Assembly (NCBI GenBank): GCA_031553875.1
Contig: JAVBKU010000037.1
Location: forward strand, 1-12,343
Source: JAVBKU01 sp031553875
Lineage (GTDB): Bacteria > Bacteroidota > Bacteroidia > Bacteroidales > Rikenellaceae
Direction of reading: 5' to 3'
DNA length: 12,343 nucleotides
In this document: positions 1-6,902 of the stretch, piece by piece
How the letters are laid out: the number at the start of each line of letters is the position of its first letter
How positions within the stretch are numbered: position 1 is the first letter of the stretch
Notes under the pieces: model-generated
The model's input: the letters and a program-made list of their open reading frames with translations, nothing else
Databases searched by the model: none
Told to the model about the DNA's origin: nothing
Translations under genes and position numbers: made by a program

Positions 1-160
1 GGGCTTCTGCCGGAAATAGGTCTCGTGAGGGAGATCACCCTCAGTTATCGTGTAACGAGGGAAGCTCCCGGAAGAGACCCCGGCAGAAGACGCGGCTAGA
101 CCTTTTGCCTACTTTTGGGGCAATGCCAAAAGTAGGAAGGCAAACAAACTATTGTAAACT
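1..160 (+). repeat. Left copy of structured dispersed repeat (5' end outside window)
   Basis: Positions 1-125 match 11576-11699 in the same orientation with three substitutions (14, 37, 90) and one single-base gap near 108. After that the match resumes in weaker form (126-158 against 11770-11810). The core 4-89 folds as one rod: 4-13 with 80-89 (10 bp), 19-24 with 74-79 (6 bp), 29-33 with 65-69 (5 bp), 38-42 with 57-61 (5 bp) and 44-47 with 53-56 (4 bp), closed by a five-base loop. Downstream, 115-119 and 126 onward belong to a perfect 11-bp inverted repeat (109-119 with 126-136, loop 120-125). The window begins three bases before the first helix, so the upstream half seen in the right copy is cut off. 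The pairing and the match are visible directly; the function is unknown. Confidence 0.85.
109..136. repeat. Perfect inverted repeat at the 3' part of the left repeat copy
   Basis: Two 11-base arms (CCTACTTTTGG and CCAAAAGTAGG) flank a six- to seven-base loop containing CAATG. No T-run follows the hairpin on either strand, so it is not a convincing intrinsic terminator. In the right copy the same arms are pushed apart by a 70-bp insert. Confidence 0.75.
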
Positions 161-161
161 A

Positions 162-206
162 ATCCCAAAATAAAATGGTGCGGCATTTTCAGACCGTACC
201 TTTTTA
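162..206 (-). terminator. Probable intrinsic terminator of the capA-like gene
   Basis: Just past the stop codon of the minus-strand CapA-like gene, 194-200 can pair with 177-183 (7 bp with one G-T wobble) around a ten-base loop. Read on the minus strand, the stem is followed by ATTTTATTTT, an interrupted T-tract. The plus-strand side is also followed by TTTTT, so it may act in both directions. The stem is moderate in strength. Confidence 0.55.
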
Positions 207-1475
207 TTATTGCTCGTGCGGGGCTATGGGAGTTGGGAAAGGCACGGGCGCGGGTTGCGGCACAGCGCCCTTACGGGAGGTGGAATCTACGCGTCCTCTT
301 ATTTCATCTATCCCTCCGGTGGAGGAGAGCAAGAATCTGCTGTCGGAGAGAAACCACTGGTAGTCAGCCCATGAGGTTCTACCTCGCAACATCGTATCGG
401 CGATATAGGAGGGCAAAATGTGGTACTCCTTACGGCCGTCGACTATCGGGGTATCTACCCACGCCAATATGTAGCCGGCCTTTATGTCCATCGGCAGGGA
501 GTCTTTCTGAGTGATCTCGACCCTCAGCAATGCCCCTCCGTCGCAATATCTGCGCCGCTGGTTCGACACCAGGTTGCCAAGCGAATAGACGGTCAGCCCA
601 GACACCCTCCCCGAGCTGTCCATGACCGTTTCCATTGGCTGCAAAACATGCGGATGGCCCCCGATCACAAACTCCACTCCCCTCTCGTGGCACCACTGCG
701 CGAGCTCCCGCTGCTCCTCGTTGTGGTTGCGGGCATACTCCACGCCCCAATGAAACAAGACCACCACAAAATCGACGTGCTTTCTGTCTATGCGTTTCAG
801 GTCGTCGGCTATCTTCTGCTTATCTATAAAATTGACCTTCATCCCATCGGGCACGGGGAGGCCGTTGGTACCGTAGGTATAGTTGAGGAACGCTATTATG
901 AAACCATTCTTCTCCACATAAAGCGGATTATTACGCCGGTATGAGGCGGTATCGGGGAAGGCGCCAGTGTAACGAATCCCCAGGCTGTCGAGAGTCGCCG
1001 CGGTGGTACTGATACCCGTCGCCCCCTTATCGCAGATATGGTTATTAGCGATGGTCAACACGTCTGCTCCGGCCTGTTTTAATGCCGAAGCAAGGGCTTT
1101 GGGCGTGGAAAACCTGGGATAGCCGCTGTATGACTGGTCAGGAGATATGGTGGTTTCGAGGTTGAGGACGACCAGATCGGTAGTATCGAAAAGGGATTTG
1201 AGGTATATGAAGCTCTGCCCGAAACCATTTATAGTGTCTCGCAGGGCGGCGATAGCCTGCGGGGTATGCTGCATCACATCGCCACCGAAAACTATGGTCA
1301 GGCGGCGCGAGGAATCCTTAGGCTGGGACTGGGCATGCGGCGCAGCCTGCCTTATTCCTATGGTGCGGCAGGAATGGAGCGGACAGCACAATAGGCCTCC
1401 AAGCAGAAGCAGGATGGCAAAGCCGCCACCGCTACATAGTCTCACAACGCCTGTTATGTTCGATACTATTTTCAT
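207..1475 (-). CDS. CapA family protein (poly-gamma-glutamate capsule synthesis/metallophosphatase-like)
   Basis: This 422-residue protein belongs to the CapA family (PGA_cap domain), a metallophosphatase-like fold named after the capsule poly-gamma-glutamate protein of Bacillus. Visible motifs in order are GGDVM (64-68), NLE (105-107), NNH (144-146), HWGVEY (242-247), GGHPHVLQP (272-280) and YSLGN (297-301). Together these give the Asp/Asn/His residues expected at the metal site. The N-terminus has a hydrophobic stretch (about 18-31) followed by cysteines at 30, 31 and 36, so the protein is exported and may be a lipoprotein, though no cysteine sits in a clean lipobox. The C-terminus (about 400-422) is proline-rich and low-complexity. 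It is transcribed alone, convergent with nothing and separated from the uronate operon by strong hairpins. No capBC or pgs genes lie nearby, so capsule synthesis is not shown; many Bacteroidales carry solitary CapA homologues of unknown substrate. Confidence 0.88.
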   Translation of the reverse strand: MKIVSNITGVVRLCSGGGFAILLLLGGLLCCPLHSCRTIGIRQAAPHAQSQPKDSSRRLTIVFGGDVMQHTPQAIAALRDTINGFGQSFIYLKSLFDTTDLVVLNLETTISPDQSYSGYPRFSTPKALASALKQAGADVLTIANNHICDKGATGISTTAATLDSLGIRYTGAFPDTASYRRNNPLYVEKNGFIIAFLNYTYGTNGLPVPDGMKVNFIDKQKIADDLKRIDRKHVDFVVVLFHWGVEYARNHNEEQRELAQWCHERGVEFVIGGHPHVLQPMETVMDSSGRVSGLTVYSLGNLVSNQRRRYCDGGALLRVEITQKDSLPMDIKAGYILAWVDTPIVDGRKEYHILPSYIADTMLRGRTSWADYQWFLSDSRFLLSSTGGIDEIRGRVDSTSRKGAVPQPAPVPFPTPIAPHEQ

Positions 1476-1500
1476 GTTACTTTATGCCGATGCAATAATG

Positions 1501-1508
1501 CAAATATA
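1501..1508 (-). promoter_or_regulatory. Putative -7 box of the capA-like gene
   Basis: On the minus strand this reads TATATTTG, a full match to the Bacteroides -7 consensus TAnnTTTG, about 25 bases upstream of the ATG at 1475. No TTTG box is found at the expected distance further upstream, so the promoter call is only moderate. Confidence 0.4.
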
Positions 1509-1565
1509 TCACAAATAATAAAATTGGGTCCTTCGCAAGAGTATTTTTCGGTCATGCACGGAATC

Positions 1566-1612
1566 TGCCGCCGCCCCATCCCCCGAGGCACTTCGTGCCT
1601 GGGGCGGCGGCA
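1566..1612. repeat. Large GC-rich compound hairpin
   Basis: 1566-1577 pairs perfectly with 1601-1612 (12 bp, nearly all G-C). Inside it, 1586-1591 pairs with 1595-1600 (6 bp, TTC loop), stacked on the outer stem, leaving 1578-1585 as a bulge on one side. It lies in the spacer between two minus-strand genes. No T-run follows on either strand. It could be a repetitive extragenic palindrome or a boundary element; the function is not visible. Confidence 0.7.
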
Positions 1613-1635
1613 CGGATCGCCTAAACGGCGATCCG
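1613..1635. repeat. Second spacer hairpin, perfect 9-bp stem
   Basis: 1613-1621 pairs with 1627-1635 around a five-base loop, directly abutting the larger hairpin at 1566-1612. The plus-strand side is followed by AAAAG only, so it is not a terminator in that direction. Confidence 0.7.
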
Positions 1636-1648
1636 AAAAGATGTCAGT

Positions 1649-1690
1649 CACAAAAACAGCGTCGCCGGTACTTTGCAGTACCGGCGACGC
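1649..1690 (-). terminator. Intrinsic terminator of the kduI-kduD-DUF4861 operon
   Basis: 1659-1671 pairs perfectly with 1678-1690 (13 bp) around a six-base loop. Read on the minus strand, the stem is followed by TGTTTTTG. It lies about 40 bases past the stop codon of the DUF4861 gene, the right place to end that operon. A smaller hairpin (1708-1712 with 1718-1722) sits between it and the stop codon. Confidence 0.8.
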
Positions 1691-1729
1691 ACATTCTATC
1701 CATGATTCCCGGATAATCCGGGCGGGATA

Positions 1730-2848
1730 TTATTTAATCTTAACTACCAAAGGATTGTTCAGGGCATTGGCCTCGGCCTTCACCATAGCTTCCCATGTAG
1801 CAGCGTCGGGCACACCGCCCTTACTCCAACCCGAGCCGTGGTAGTAGATCACCGAACCGCCCGGAGACACGCTCTGCACTTCGAGGATATGGTCGAGGGC
1901 TTCGACACCCTTGCCGCCGCGCATGATAACTGCCAGACCCATATCGCCTTCGTTACCCTCGCGGGAGTCAGAGGCGGGCTCGTACAGGCACACGTAACCG
2001 TCGCTCACGATCTTGGGAGCGGTGGGGGTATGCACGATAACACCGGCTGCGAGGTCGATACTCTTGAAGTTGCCGCTGAACGACTGCACCACCTTTGTAA
2101 AGCGGGTGTTGGCGTCGAGGCTGATGTGCTTCACGAACGCCACGCTGTCGCCGTTAATAGCGTAGGGGGCGAATGTGAGCTCGAAGCTGGTGCGTATGGG
2201 ACCGTTGTCGAGCGACCTCTGCGAAGCGTAGTTACGGGGCATCCACAGCTTGCCGTCCACGAAGGGAGCAGCACCGCCGCCGCCCAGGGTAGCTCCGGTC
2301 TTGTAGCAATCCATGCCGTCGCCGTTATCCTTGTGGTAGTTGGTTTCCTTGTACCACTTGTTGATGACGAGGTTTTCAGTCCTCTTCACCCACACGTCAA
2401 CGCCGTGAGTGATGGTCTCATTCTCAAGAGCAGGGCCGTACATACGGTATCCCACCTTGTTGTTTTCCCACGCCCAGTCGTCCTTGCGCTCGGGAACGTA
2501 GCGGCCATAAGCCTGGGGAGTATACTCTTCCCTCTGGCCGACGGTCACCTTGTAGTCGCTCTTGCCATTGGGGGCCACAGTAGCCTGGAATATCACCATC
2601 TGGGGCTCGGTCTTGCCGTTGAAGATAACCTGCGAAGGCACCTGCTTACCCTTTGAGTCGAGTACTATGACGTTCTCGGGAGTTTCGTTGTTAAGGCGTG
2701 AGGCCACGTCGGCCCACGACAGTTCAACGGTTTCCTTCACCCTTTCGACGTCGAGGGGGTTCGATACCTCCACCTTCATCGAGGGAGCCTTGGCCGTGCA
2801 AGCCCCGAACAGAGCCAGGACAGCGGTAGTCAGAAATATCCTTTTCAT
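1730..2848 (-). CDS. DUF4861 domain-containing putative lipoprotein
   Basis: This 372-residue protein fits the DUF4861 family, found mainly in Bacteroidota and often beside uronic-acid or polysaccharide-lyase genes. The recognisable block is YGRYVPERKDDWAWENNKVGYRMYGPAL (about 114-141), with further aromatic- and glycine-rich segments such as the GGGGAAPF stretch near 190. The N-terminus is a short signal peptide ending FGAC (Cys 17), which fits a lipoprotein signal only loosely, so the protein is probably exported and perhaps anchored. It is the last gene of a three-gene operon, 31 bp behind the SDR gene. Because its partners act on unsaturated uronates, I infer a role in handling uronate-containing oligosaccharides outside the cytoplasm. 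No catalytic residues can be assigned from sequence and the reaction is unknown to me. The start is the ATG that gives the signal peptide. Confidence 0.85.
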   Translation of the reverse strand: MKRIFLTTAVLALFGACTAKAPSMKVEVSNPLDVERVKETVELSWADVASRLNNETPENVIVLDSKGKQVPSQVIFNGKTEPQMVIFQATVAPNGKSDYKVTVGQREEYTPQAYGRYVPERKDDWAWENNKVGYRMYGPALENETITHGVDVWVKRTENLVINKWYKETNYHKDNGDGMDCYKTGATLGGGGAAPFVDGKLWMPRNYASQRSLDNGPIRTSFELTFAPYAINGDSVAFVKHISLDANTRFTKVVQSFSGNFKSIDLAAGVIVHTPTAPKIVSDGYVCLYEPASDSREGNEGDMGLAVIMRGGKGVEALDHILEVQSVSPGGSVIYYHGSGWSKGGVPDAATWEAMVKAEANALNNPLVVKIK

Positions 2849-2879
2849 CGTCTTGAAGTTTTATGGTTTGTCCTTGGGA

Positions 2880-3683
2880 TTACTTAGGCTGCTTGCCGAT
2901 GTAGGCGAGGATACCACCGTCCACATAGAGGATATGGCCGTTAACGAAGTCCGAAGCCTTTGAGGCGAGGAACACGGCGGGGCCCATCAGATCCTCGGGA
3001 GTACCCCAGCGGGCGGCGGGAGTCTTGGCGATGATGAACGAGTCGAACGGATGACGCGAACCGTCAGACTGTTTTTCGCGCAATGGAGCGGTCTGCGGAG
3101 TGGCGATGTAGCCCGGGCCGATACCGTTGCACTGGATGTTGTATTCGCCGTACTCGGAGGCGATATTGCGGGTCAGCATCTTCAGACCACCCTTGGCGGC
3201 GGCATAGGCAGACACTGTTTCGCGGCCCAGCTCGCTCATCATAGAGCAGATATTGATGATCTTACCGGCGCCCTTCTTTATCATTGAAGGTATCACGGCC
3301 TTAGCCATGATGAAGGGGGCGTTGAGGTCGACGTCGATAACCTGGCGGAATTCGGCGGCGCTCATCTCGATCATGGGGATACGCTTGATGATACCGGCGT
3401 TGTTCACGAGGATGTCTATCACGCCGACTTCCTTCTCGATGCGGGCGATCATGGCATTAACCTGCTCTTCATTGGTCACGTCGCAAACATAACCCTTGGC
3501 GTCTACGCCTTCCTTCTTGTAGGCGGCCACACCGGCGTCTACCATGTCCTGCTTGAGGTCGTTGAACACCACCTTGGCGCCGGCCTTGGCAAAACCCATA
3601 GCCAGGGCGAAACCTATACCGTAAGAGGCTCCTGTCACCAGGGCTATTTTGCCTTCAAGGCAGAATGCTGAATCACATTTCAT
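2880..3683 (-). CDS. kduD: SDR-family 2-dehydro-3-deoxygluconate/gluconate 5-dehydrogenase (KduD-like)
   Basis: A 267-residue classical short-chain dehydrogenase/reductase. The nucleotide-binding motif TGASYGIG is at 17-24, NNAG at 94-97, and the catalytic Ser147, Tyr160 and Lys164 show the usual S-(12)-Y-x-x-x-K spacing. The C-terminal segment SDFVNGHILYVDGG is typical of the family. Bacteroidales proteins of this type are usually annotated gluconate 5-dehydrogenase. Sitting 40 bp behind kduI, it more likely reduces 2,5-diketo-3-deoxygluconate to 2-keto-3-deoxygluconate in the cytoplasm, the step after KduI in the breakdown of unsaturated uronates from pectin or glycosaminoglycans. The family is certain; the choice between KduD and gluconate 5-dehydrogenase rests on context. 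The length is normal and nothing is truncated. Confidence 0.9.
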   Translation of the reverse strand: MKCDSAFCLEGKIALVTGASYGIGFALAMGFAKAGAKVVFNDLKQDMVDAGVAAYKKEGVDAKGYVCDVTNEEQVNAMIARIEKEVGVIDILVNNAGIIKRIPMIEMSAAEFRQVIDVDLNAPFIMAKAVIPSMIKKGAGKIINICSMMSELGRETVSAYAAAKGGLKMLTRNIASEYGEYNIQCNGIGPGYIATPQTAPLREKQSDGSRHPFDSFIIAKTPAARWGTPEDLMGPAVFLASKASDFVNGHILYVDGGILAYIGKQPK

Positions 3684-3723
3684 AGTCTTAATCGTATTTA
3701 AAAGTTATTATTTTCGGTTTTGA

Positions 3724-4566
3724 TTATTTCAGGTTATTGGTGTTGCAGCCGTCCATGTCGCCATAGTCGAGATTCTCGCCGGCCATACCCCAGATGAAGG
3801 TGTAGTTGGCGGTGGCGCAGGCGGAGTGGATACTCCACATGGGAGAGATCACGGCCTCTTCATTCTGCATCCAGATATGGCGGGTCTGGTCGGTTTCGCC
3901 CATGAAGTGGCATACCGACTGTCCTTCGGGCACTTCGAAGTAGAAGTACACTTCCATACGCCTGTTGTGCACGTGGGCGGGCATGGTGTTCCATACGCTG
4001 CCGGGCTTCAGCTCGGTCATACCCATCTGCAGCTGGCATGTGGGAAGAACGGACTGCACGATGAGGCGGTTGATAACGCGGTGGTTGCTGCCTTCGAGGC
4101 TGCCGAGTTCGAGCACGTCAGCTTCTTTCTTAGTGATGATCCTGTCGGGGAACGTTGTGTGAGCAGAGGCTGAGTTGAAATAGAACTTGGCGGGGTTCTT
4201 GGCGTCGAGGCTGCGGAAAGAGACCTTCCTGTTGCCGCGGCCGAGGTAAAGGGCCTCCTTGAAGTTGACCTTGTATTCCTTGTCGCCTGCTACCACCACG
4301 CCGGGGCCGCCGACGTTGATGATACCGAGCTCCCTGCGCTGGAGGAAGAATTCCGAGCGGAGGATATCAGGCACGCCCAGTTCGAGGTCGCCCGAAATGG
4401 GCAAAGCACCACCCGCGATCACGCGGTCGAACATGGAGTAGACCATATTGACCTCGTCCTTAACGAAGAGGTTGCTCACGAGGAACTGCTCCCTCAACTT
4501 ATCGGTATCATAATGCTTCACATCATCGGGATGCGAAGGATTCCTTACTTCACAGTTTGTTTTCAT
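3724..4566 (-). CDS. kduI: 5-dehydro-4-deoxy-D-glucuronate isomerase (KduI)
   Basis: This 280-residue protein is a full-length KduI, a cupin-fold zinc isomerase that converts 5-keto-4-deoxyuronate (from unsaturated galacturonate or glucuronate) to 2,5-diketo-3-deoxygluconate in the cytoplasm. The metal site is visible as His198 and His200 in PAHVHNRRME, Glu205, and His247 in WSIHSAC. This matches the H-x-H-x4-E...H pattern of the Escherichia coli enzyme, shifted by two residues. It is the first gene of the minus-strand operon; the product goes to the SDR encoded 40 bp downstream. A good Bacteroides-type promoter lies about 105 bp upstream (4672-4702). KDG kinase and KDPG aldolase, needed to finish the pathway, are not in the window. 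Confidence 0.96.
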   Translation of the reverse strand: MKTNCEVRNPSHPDDVKHYDTDKLREQFLVSNLFVKDEVNMVYSMFDRVIAGGALPISGDLELGVPDILRSEFFLQRRELGIINVGGPGVVVAGDKEYKVNFKEALYLGRGNRKVSFRSLDAKNPAKFYFNSASAHTTFPDRIITKKEADVLELGSLEGSNHRVINRLIVQSVLPTCQLQMGMTELKPGSVWNTMPAHVHNRRMEVYFYFEVPEGQSVCHFMGETDQTRHIWMQNEEAVISPMWSIHSACATANYTFIWGMAGENLDYGDMDGCNTNNLK

Positions 4567-4671
4567 GGCTTAGATTATTTTGATTGTTTATAATTTGATC
4601 CCGTCTATGGTCCGTTCTTCGCTCTCATGCTCTACCCTCACAACCTCCGACGCGAAAAAACGATCCAACTG

Positions 4672-4702
4672 CAAATTTAATCTTTTTTGGGCGCATTACA
4701 AA
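4672..4702 (-). promoter_or_regulatory. Promoter of the kduI operon (Bacteroides type)
   Basis: On the minus strand the sequence reads TTTG (4702-4699), 19 bases, then TAAATTTG (4679-4672). Both boxes match the Bacteroides sigma-ABfr consensus exactly and the spacing is ideal. Transcription would start near 4665, giving a leader of about 100 nt before the kduI ATG. Confidence 0.7.
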
Positions 4703-4791
4703 TTATTAGCCCCACAAATTATTGCCCGGCGCCCTTTTCACATAGCTCAGAGAACTATTTTACAAAGAAAACTAAAAAACTTGAAAACTTT

Positions 4792-4823
4792 TTTGTTTTT
4801 ATAGTTTTTTATATCAATCTTTG
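4792..4823 (+). promoter_or_regulatory. Promoter of the tetR-efflux operon (Bacteroides type)
   Basis: TTTG at 4792-4795, a 20-base gap, then AATCTTTG at 4816-4823, one mismatch from TAnnTTTG. The expected start of transcription is about 4828-4831, some 45 bases before the ATG at 4875. It lies in an AT-rich stretch. If the TetR protein is autoregulatory, its operator should overlap this region. Confidence 0.55.
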
Positions 4824-4831
4824 CGGCTGAT

Positions 4832-4878
4832 TAATGACAGGAGGTGTCGAGCCTCCTCTAAAAACCAGATCATTATGA
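4832..4878 (+). promoter_or_regulatory. Leader hairpin and possible 14-codon uORF before tetR
   Basis: AGGAGG (4839-4844) pairs with CCTCCT (4852-4857). A wider stem TAATGA (4832-4837) with TCATTA (4870-4875) would enclose it and reach the first base of the tetR start codon. An ATG at 4834 opens a 14-codon frame whose TGA (4876-4878) overlaps the tetR ATG in an ATGA junction. The pairing and frame are seen directly; any role in translational control is inference and could be chance. Confidence 0.3.
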
Positions 4879-5501
4879 CACTCCGTGAACAAATCGTGGA
4901 ACGGGCGACGGACATGTTTCTGCAGGAAGGCGTAAAATCCGTCCGCATGGATGACATCTCCTCGGCCATGGGTATCTCCAAGAGAACCCTCTACGAAACA
5001 TTCGACAACAAGGAGCAGCTGCTCTTAGAGTGTATGGATCACCTGCAAGTCAGGTATGACAACACATTTGCCGAACTCAACAAAGATGCGAAGAATCTGA
5101 TCGAAGAACTTATGAGCGTTATAAAAATGAGCGAAATAACCATCGAAAGCAGTTCGCGTTTCATGAACGCCATAAATAAGTTCTATCCCAAGATTTACGA
5201 CCAACACACGAACGATCGTGTGGTAAAAGGATTCGCGGTAATGAGGGAAAAGATGGAAGGAGGCGTAGAGGAGGGGCTGATACTCGGCAGTTTCAACATA
5301 GATTTCGCCATCCATACCTTCGCCGAATCAATAACCAATACCTTCTCAAAACCACAGATATTCACCTCCTGCGGCATGAACCAGCACGAGGCGTTCAGGG
5401 ACCTGGCCATCTATTTTTTCAGGGGGCTGGCCACCGAGAAAGGCATCAAACTTATCGACGAATACATCGCCACCCTACCCAAGAACGGAAACAATAAATA
5501 A
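4875..5501 (+). CDS. TetR/AcrR family transcriptional regulator
   Basis: This 208-residue protein has the TetR layout: an N-terminal three-helix DNA-binding domain and a variable helical ligand domain. The recognisable part is residues 5-50, with the helix-turn-helix at about 24-43 (SVRMDDISSAMGISKRTLYETF) followed by the conserved DNKEQLL. The start at 4875 is preferred because MTLREQIVERA is the usual TetR opening. The same frame stays open upstream to a TTG at 4821, but that start would lie inside the promoter -7 box and adds an uncharacteristic 18 residues. Only 15 bp separate it from the TolC-like gene, so it is the first gene of the efflux operon and most likely its repressor, released by a pump substrate. 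The ligand is not predictable from sequence. Confidence 0.92.
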   Translation: MTLREQIVERATDMFLQEGVKSVRMDDISSAMGISKRTLYETFDNKEQLLLECMDHLQVRYDNTFAELNKDAKNLIEELMSVIKMSEITIESSSRFMNAINKFYPKIYDQHTNDRVVKGFAVMREKMEGGVEEGLILGSFNIDFAIHTFAESITNTFSKPQIFTSCGMNQHEAFRDLAIYFFRGLATEKGIKLIDEYIATLPKNGNNK

Positions 5502-5516
5502 AATCATTATAAAACC

Positions 5517-6854
5517 ATGAACAAAGCAGTGAAATTCATCGGGTCGCTCATTCTCGGCCTAACGGTATGGGGAGGCGCCTCGGCCGCCCAAACGCTGGAG
5601 CTGTCGCTCTCCCAGGCCGTGGAGATAGCCCTCAACGACAACCCCTACATCAAGATCGCGGGTATGGAGATCGACCGCCAGGCGGAGATCAAAAAGGAAA
5701 GTACAAGTAATCTTATCCCTACCCTCGACGCTAACGGAGCGTATAACCGCGCTATCAAAAAGACCGAATACGACTTCGGGGGGCAGAAATTCAGCTTCGA
5801 GCCCGACAACACGATCACGGCGAGCCTCAACCTCACCGTGCCACTCTTCGTGCCGGGAGTGTACCGCCTTATGAGCCTCAACGAACAGCAGATAAGGGCT
5901 GCCGCAGAATCGGCTCGTTCATCGCGCATAGGCATGGTAAGCTCGGTCAAGTATTCTTACTATAGTATATTGCTGGCCGAACGTTCGCTCGAAGTGCTTA
6001 AACAGAGCGAGTCCACCACGCAGATGAGCGTTGACCAGGTACGCAAGATGTACGAGCAGGGACTTGCCTCGGAGTATGACCTTGTAACCATCGAGGTGCA
6101 GCTCAGCAATCTTCAACCCGAGATCGTAAGGACCAAGAACGCCGTAAGCAACGCGTGGCTTTCGTTCAGGATACTGCTCTACCTGCCGGAAGATATCAAC
6201 ATCGTATTTACCGACACTCTAGAAGGATTGGAGCAAGCCGCGTCCTCATCCTCGAACAGCTATAGCACCGACATCTCGGGCAACAGCCAACTCAAACAGA
6301 TAGATATACAGAAAAATATCCTCGAGCGACAGCTCAAGCTCGTCAATGCCAACCGTATGCCCACTCTGGCGGCATTCGGCAACTATCAGGTCATGGGGCG
6401 CGACAAGATGTCCATGAGCATGGGCGGACCTGCGGGCGTGCCGCCCTCGGGAATGGAGTGGTTCACACCCATAGCCGCCGGTCTGCAGCTTTCGGTACCC
6501 ATATTCGCCGGCTTCAAGAACAACCATGCCGCACGGCAAGTGAAAAACAGCATCAGCCAGATAGAACTCCAGCGCGATTATGCCTACAGGGATACGAAAG
6601 CAAGCATTCGCATGGCCATTGGCGATCTTACCGCAGCGCGAGAGGAGATGGTCGCCAACGGCAAGACCATAATCCAGGCCGAGAAGGGTCACAGCATAGC
6701 TTCAACGCGTTTCCAGGCAGGGGTCGGTACTATACTCGAACTCACGACCGCCGAACTTACGCTCACCCAGGCCAAGCTAAAATACACCCAGGCAACGGTC
6801 AATTATCTCAATTCTATAAGCAGGTACGAAAGTATCATAGGCGCCGAGAAATAA
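5517..6854 (+). CDS. TolC family outer-membrane efflux protein
   Basis: A 445-residue outer-membrane factor with a cleavable signal peptide (hydrophobic 8-20, likely cut near ASA-A at 23-24). Two internally related halves typical of TolC follow. The first opens with LSLSQAVEIALNDNPYIKIA (29-48); the second has the long helical segment ending in the FQAGVGTILELTTAELTLTQAKLKYTQATVNYL motif near 398-430. It would form the trimeric barrel and periplasmic tunnel that receives substrate from the adaptor and RND pump encoded downstream. The length is standard. It is second in the operon, 15 bp after the regulator and 48 bp before the adaptor. A serine-rich stretch (about 244-250) lies between the two halves. 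Confidence 0.95.
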   Translation: MNKAVKFIGSLILGLTVWGGASAAQTLELSLSQAVEIALNDNPYIKIAGMEIDRQAEIKKESTSNLIPTLDANGAYNRAIKKTEYDFGGQKFSFEPDNTITASLNLTVPLFVPGVYRLMSLNEQQIRAAAESARSSRIGMVSSVKYSYYSILLAERSLEVLKQSESTTQMSVDQVRKMYEQGLASEYDLVTIEVQLSNLQPEIVRTKNAVSNAWLSFRILLYLPEDINIVFTDTLEGLEQAASSSSNSYSTDISGNSQLKQIDIQKNILERQLKLVNANRMPTLAAFGNYQVMGRDKMSMSMGGPAGVPPSGMEWFTPIAAGLQLSVPIFAGFKNNHAARQVKNSISQIELQRDYAYRDTKASIRMAIGDLTAAREEMVANGKTIIQAEKGHSIASTRFQAGVGTILELTTAELTLTQAKLKYTQATVNYLNSISRYESIIGAEK

Positions 6855-6902
6855 ACCACACGACAACAATCAAAAACAATAATAACTTACAAATCGAAAA
6901 CA

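Larger units (their letters stand above)
4567..4874. other. Divergent intergenic promoter region (308 bp)
   Basis: This gap between kduI and the tetR-like gene is AT-rich, with long A and T runs at 4740-4812, unlike the GC-rich flanking genes. It contains a promoter for each direction, a roughly 100-base untranslated leader for kduI and a roughly 45-base leader for the regulator that can form a hairpin. I see no gene or riboswitch in it. Confidence 0.7.

Noticed and set aside
1838..2656. 272-codon plus-strand frame opposite the DUF4861 gene
   Set aside because: The minus-strand protein has clear family motifs and operon context; the antisense product is low-complexity Val/His/Leu-rich.
4821..4874. 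Upstream TTG start for the TetR protein
   Set aside because: It overlaps the predicted -7 promoter box and adds residues not seen in TetR proteins; the ATG at 4875 gives a standard N-terminus.
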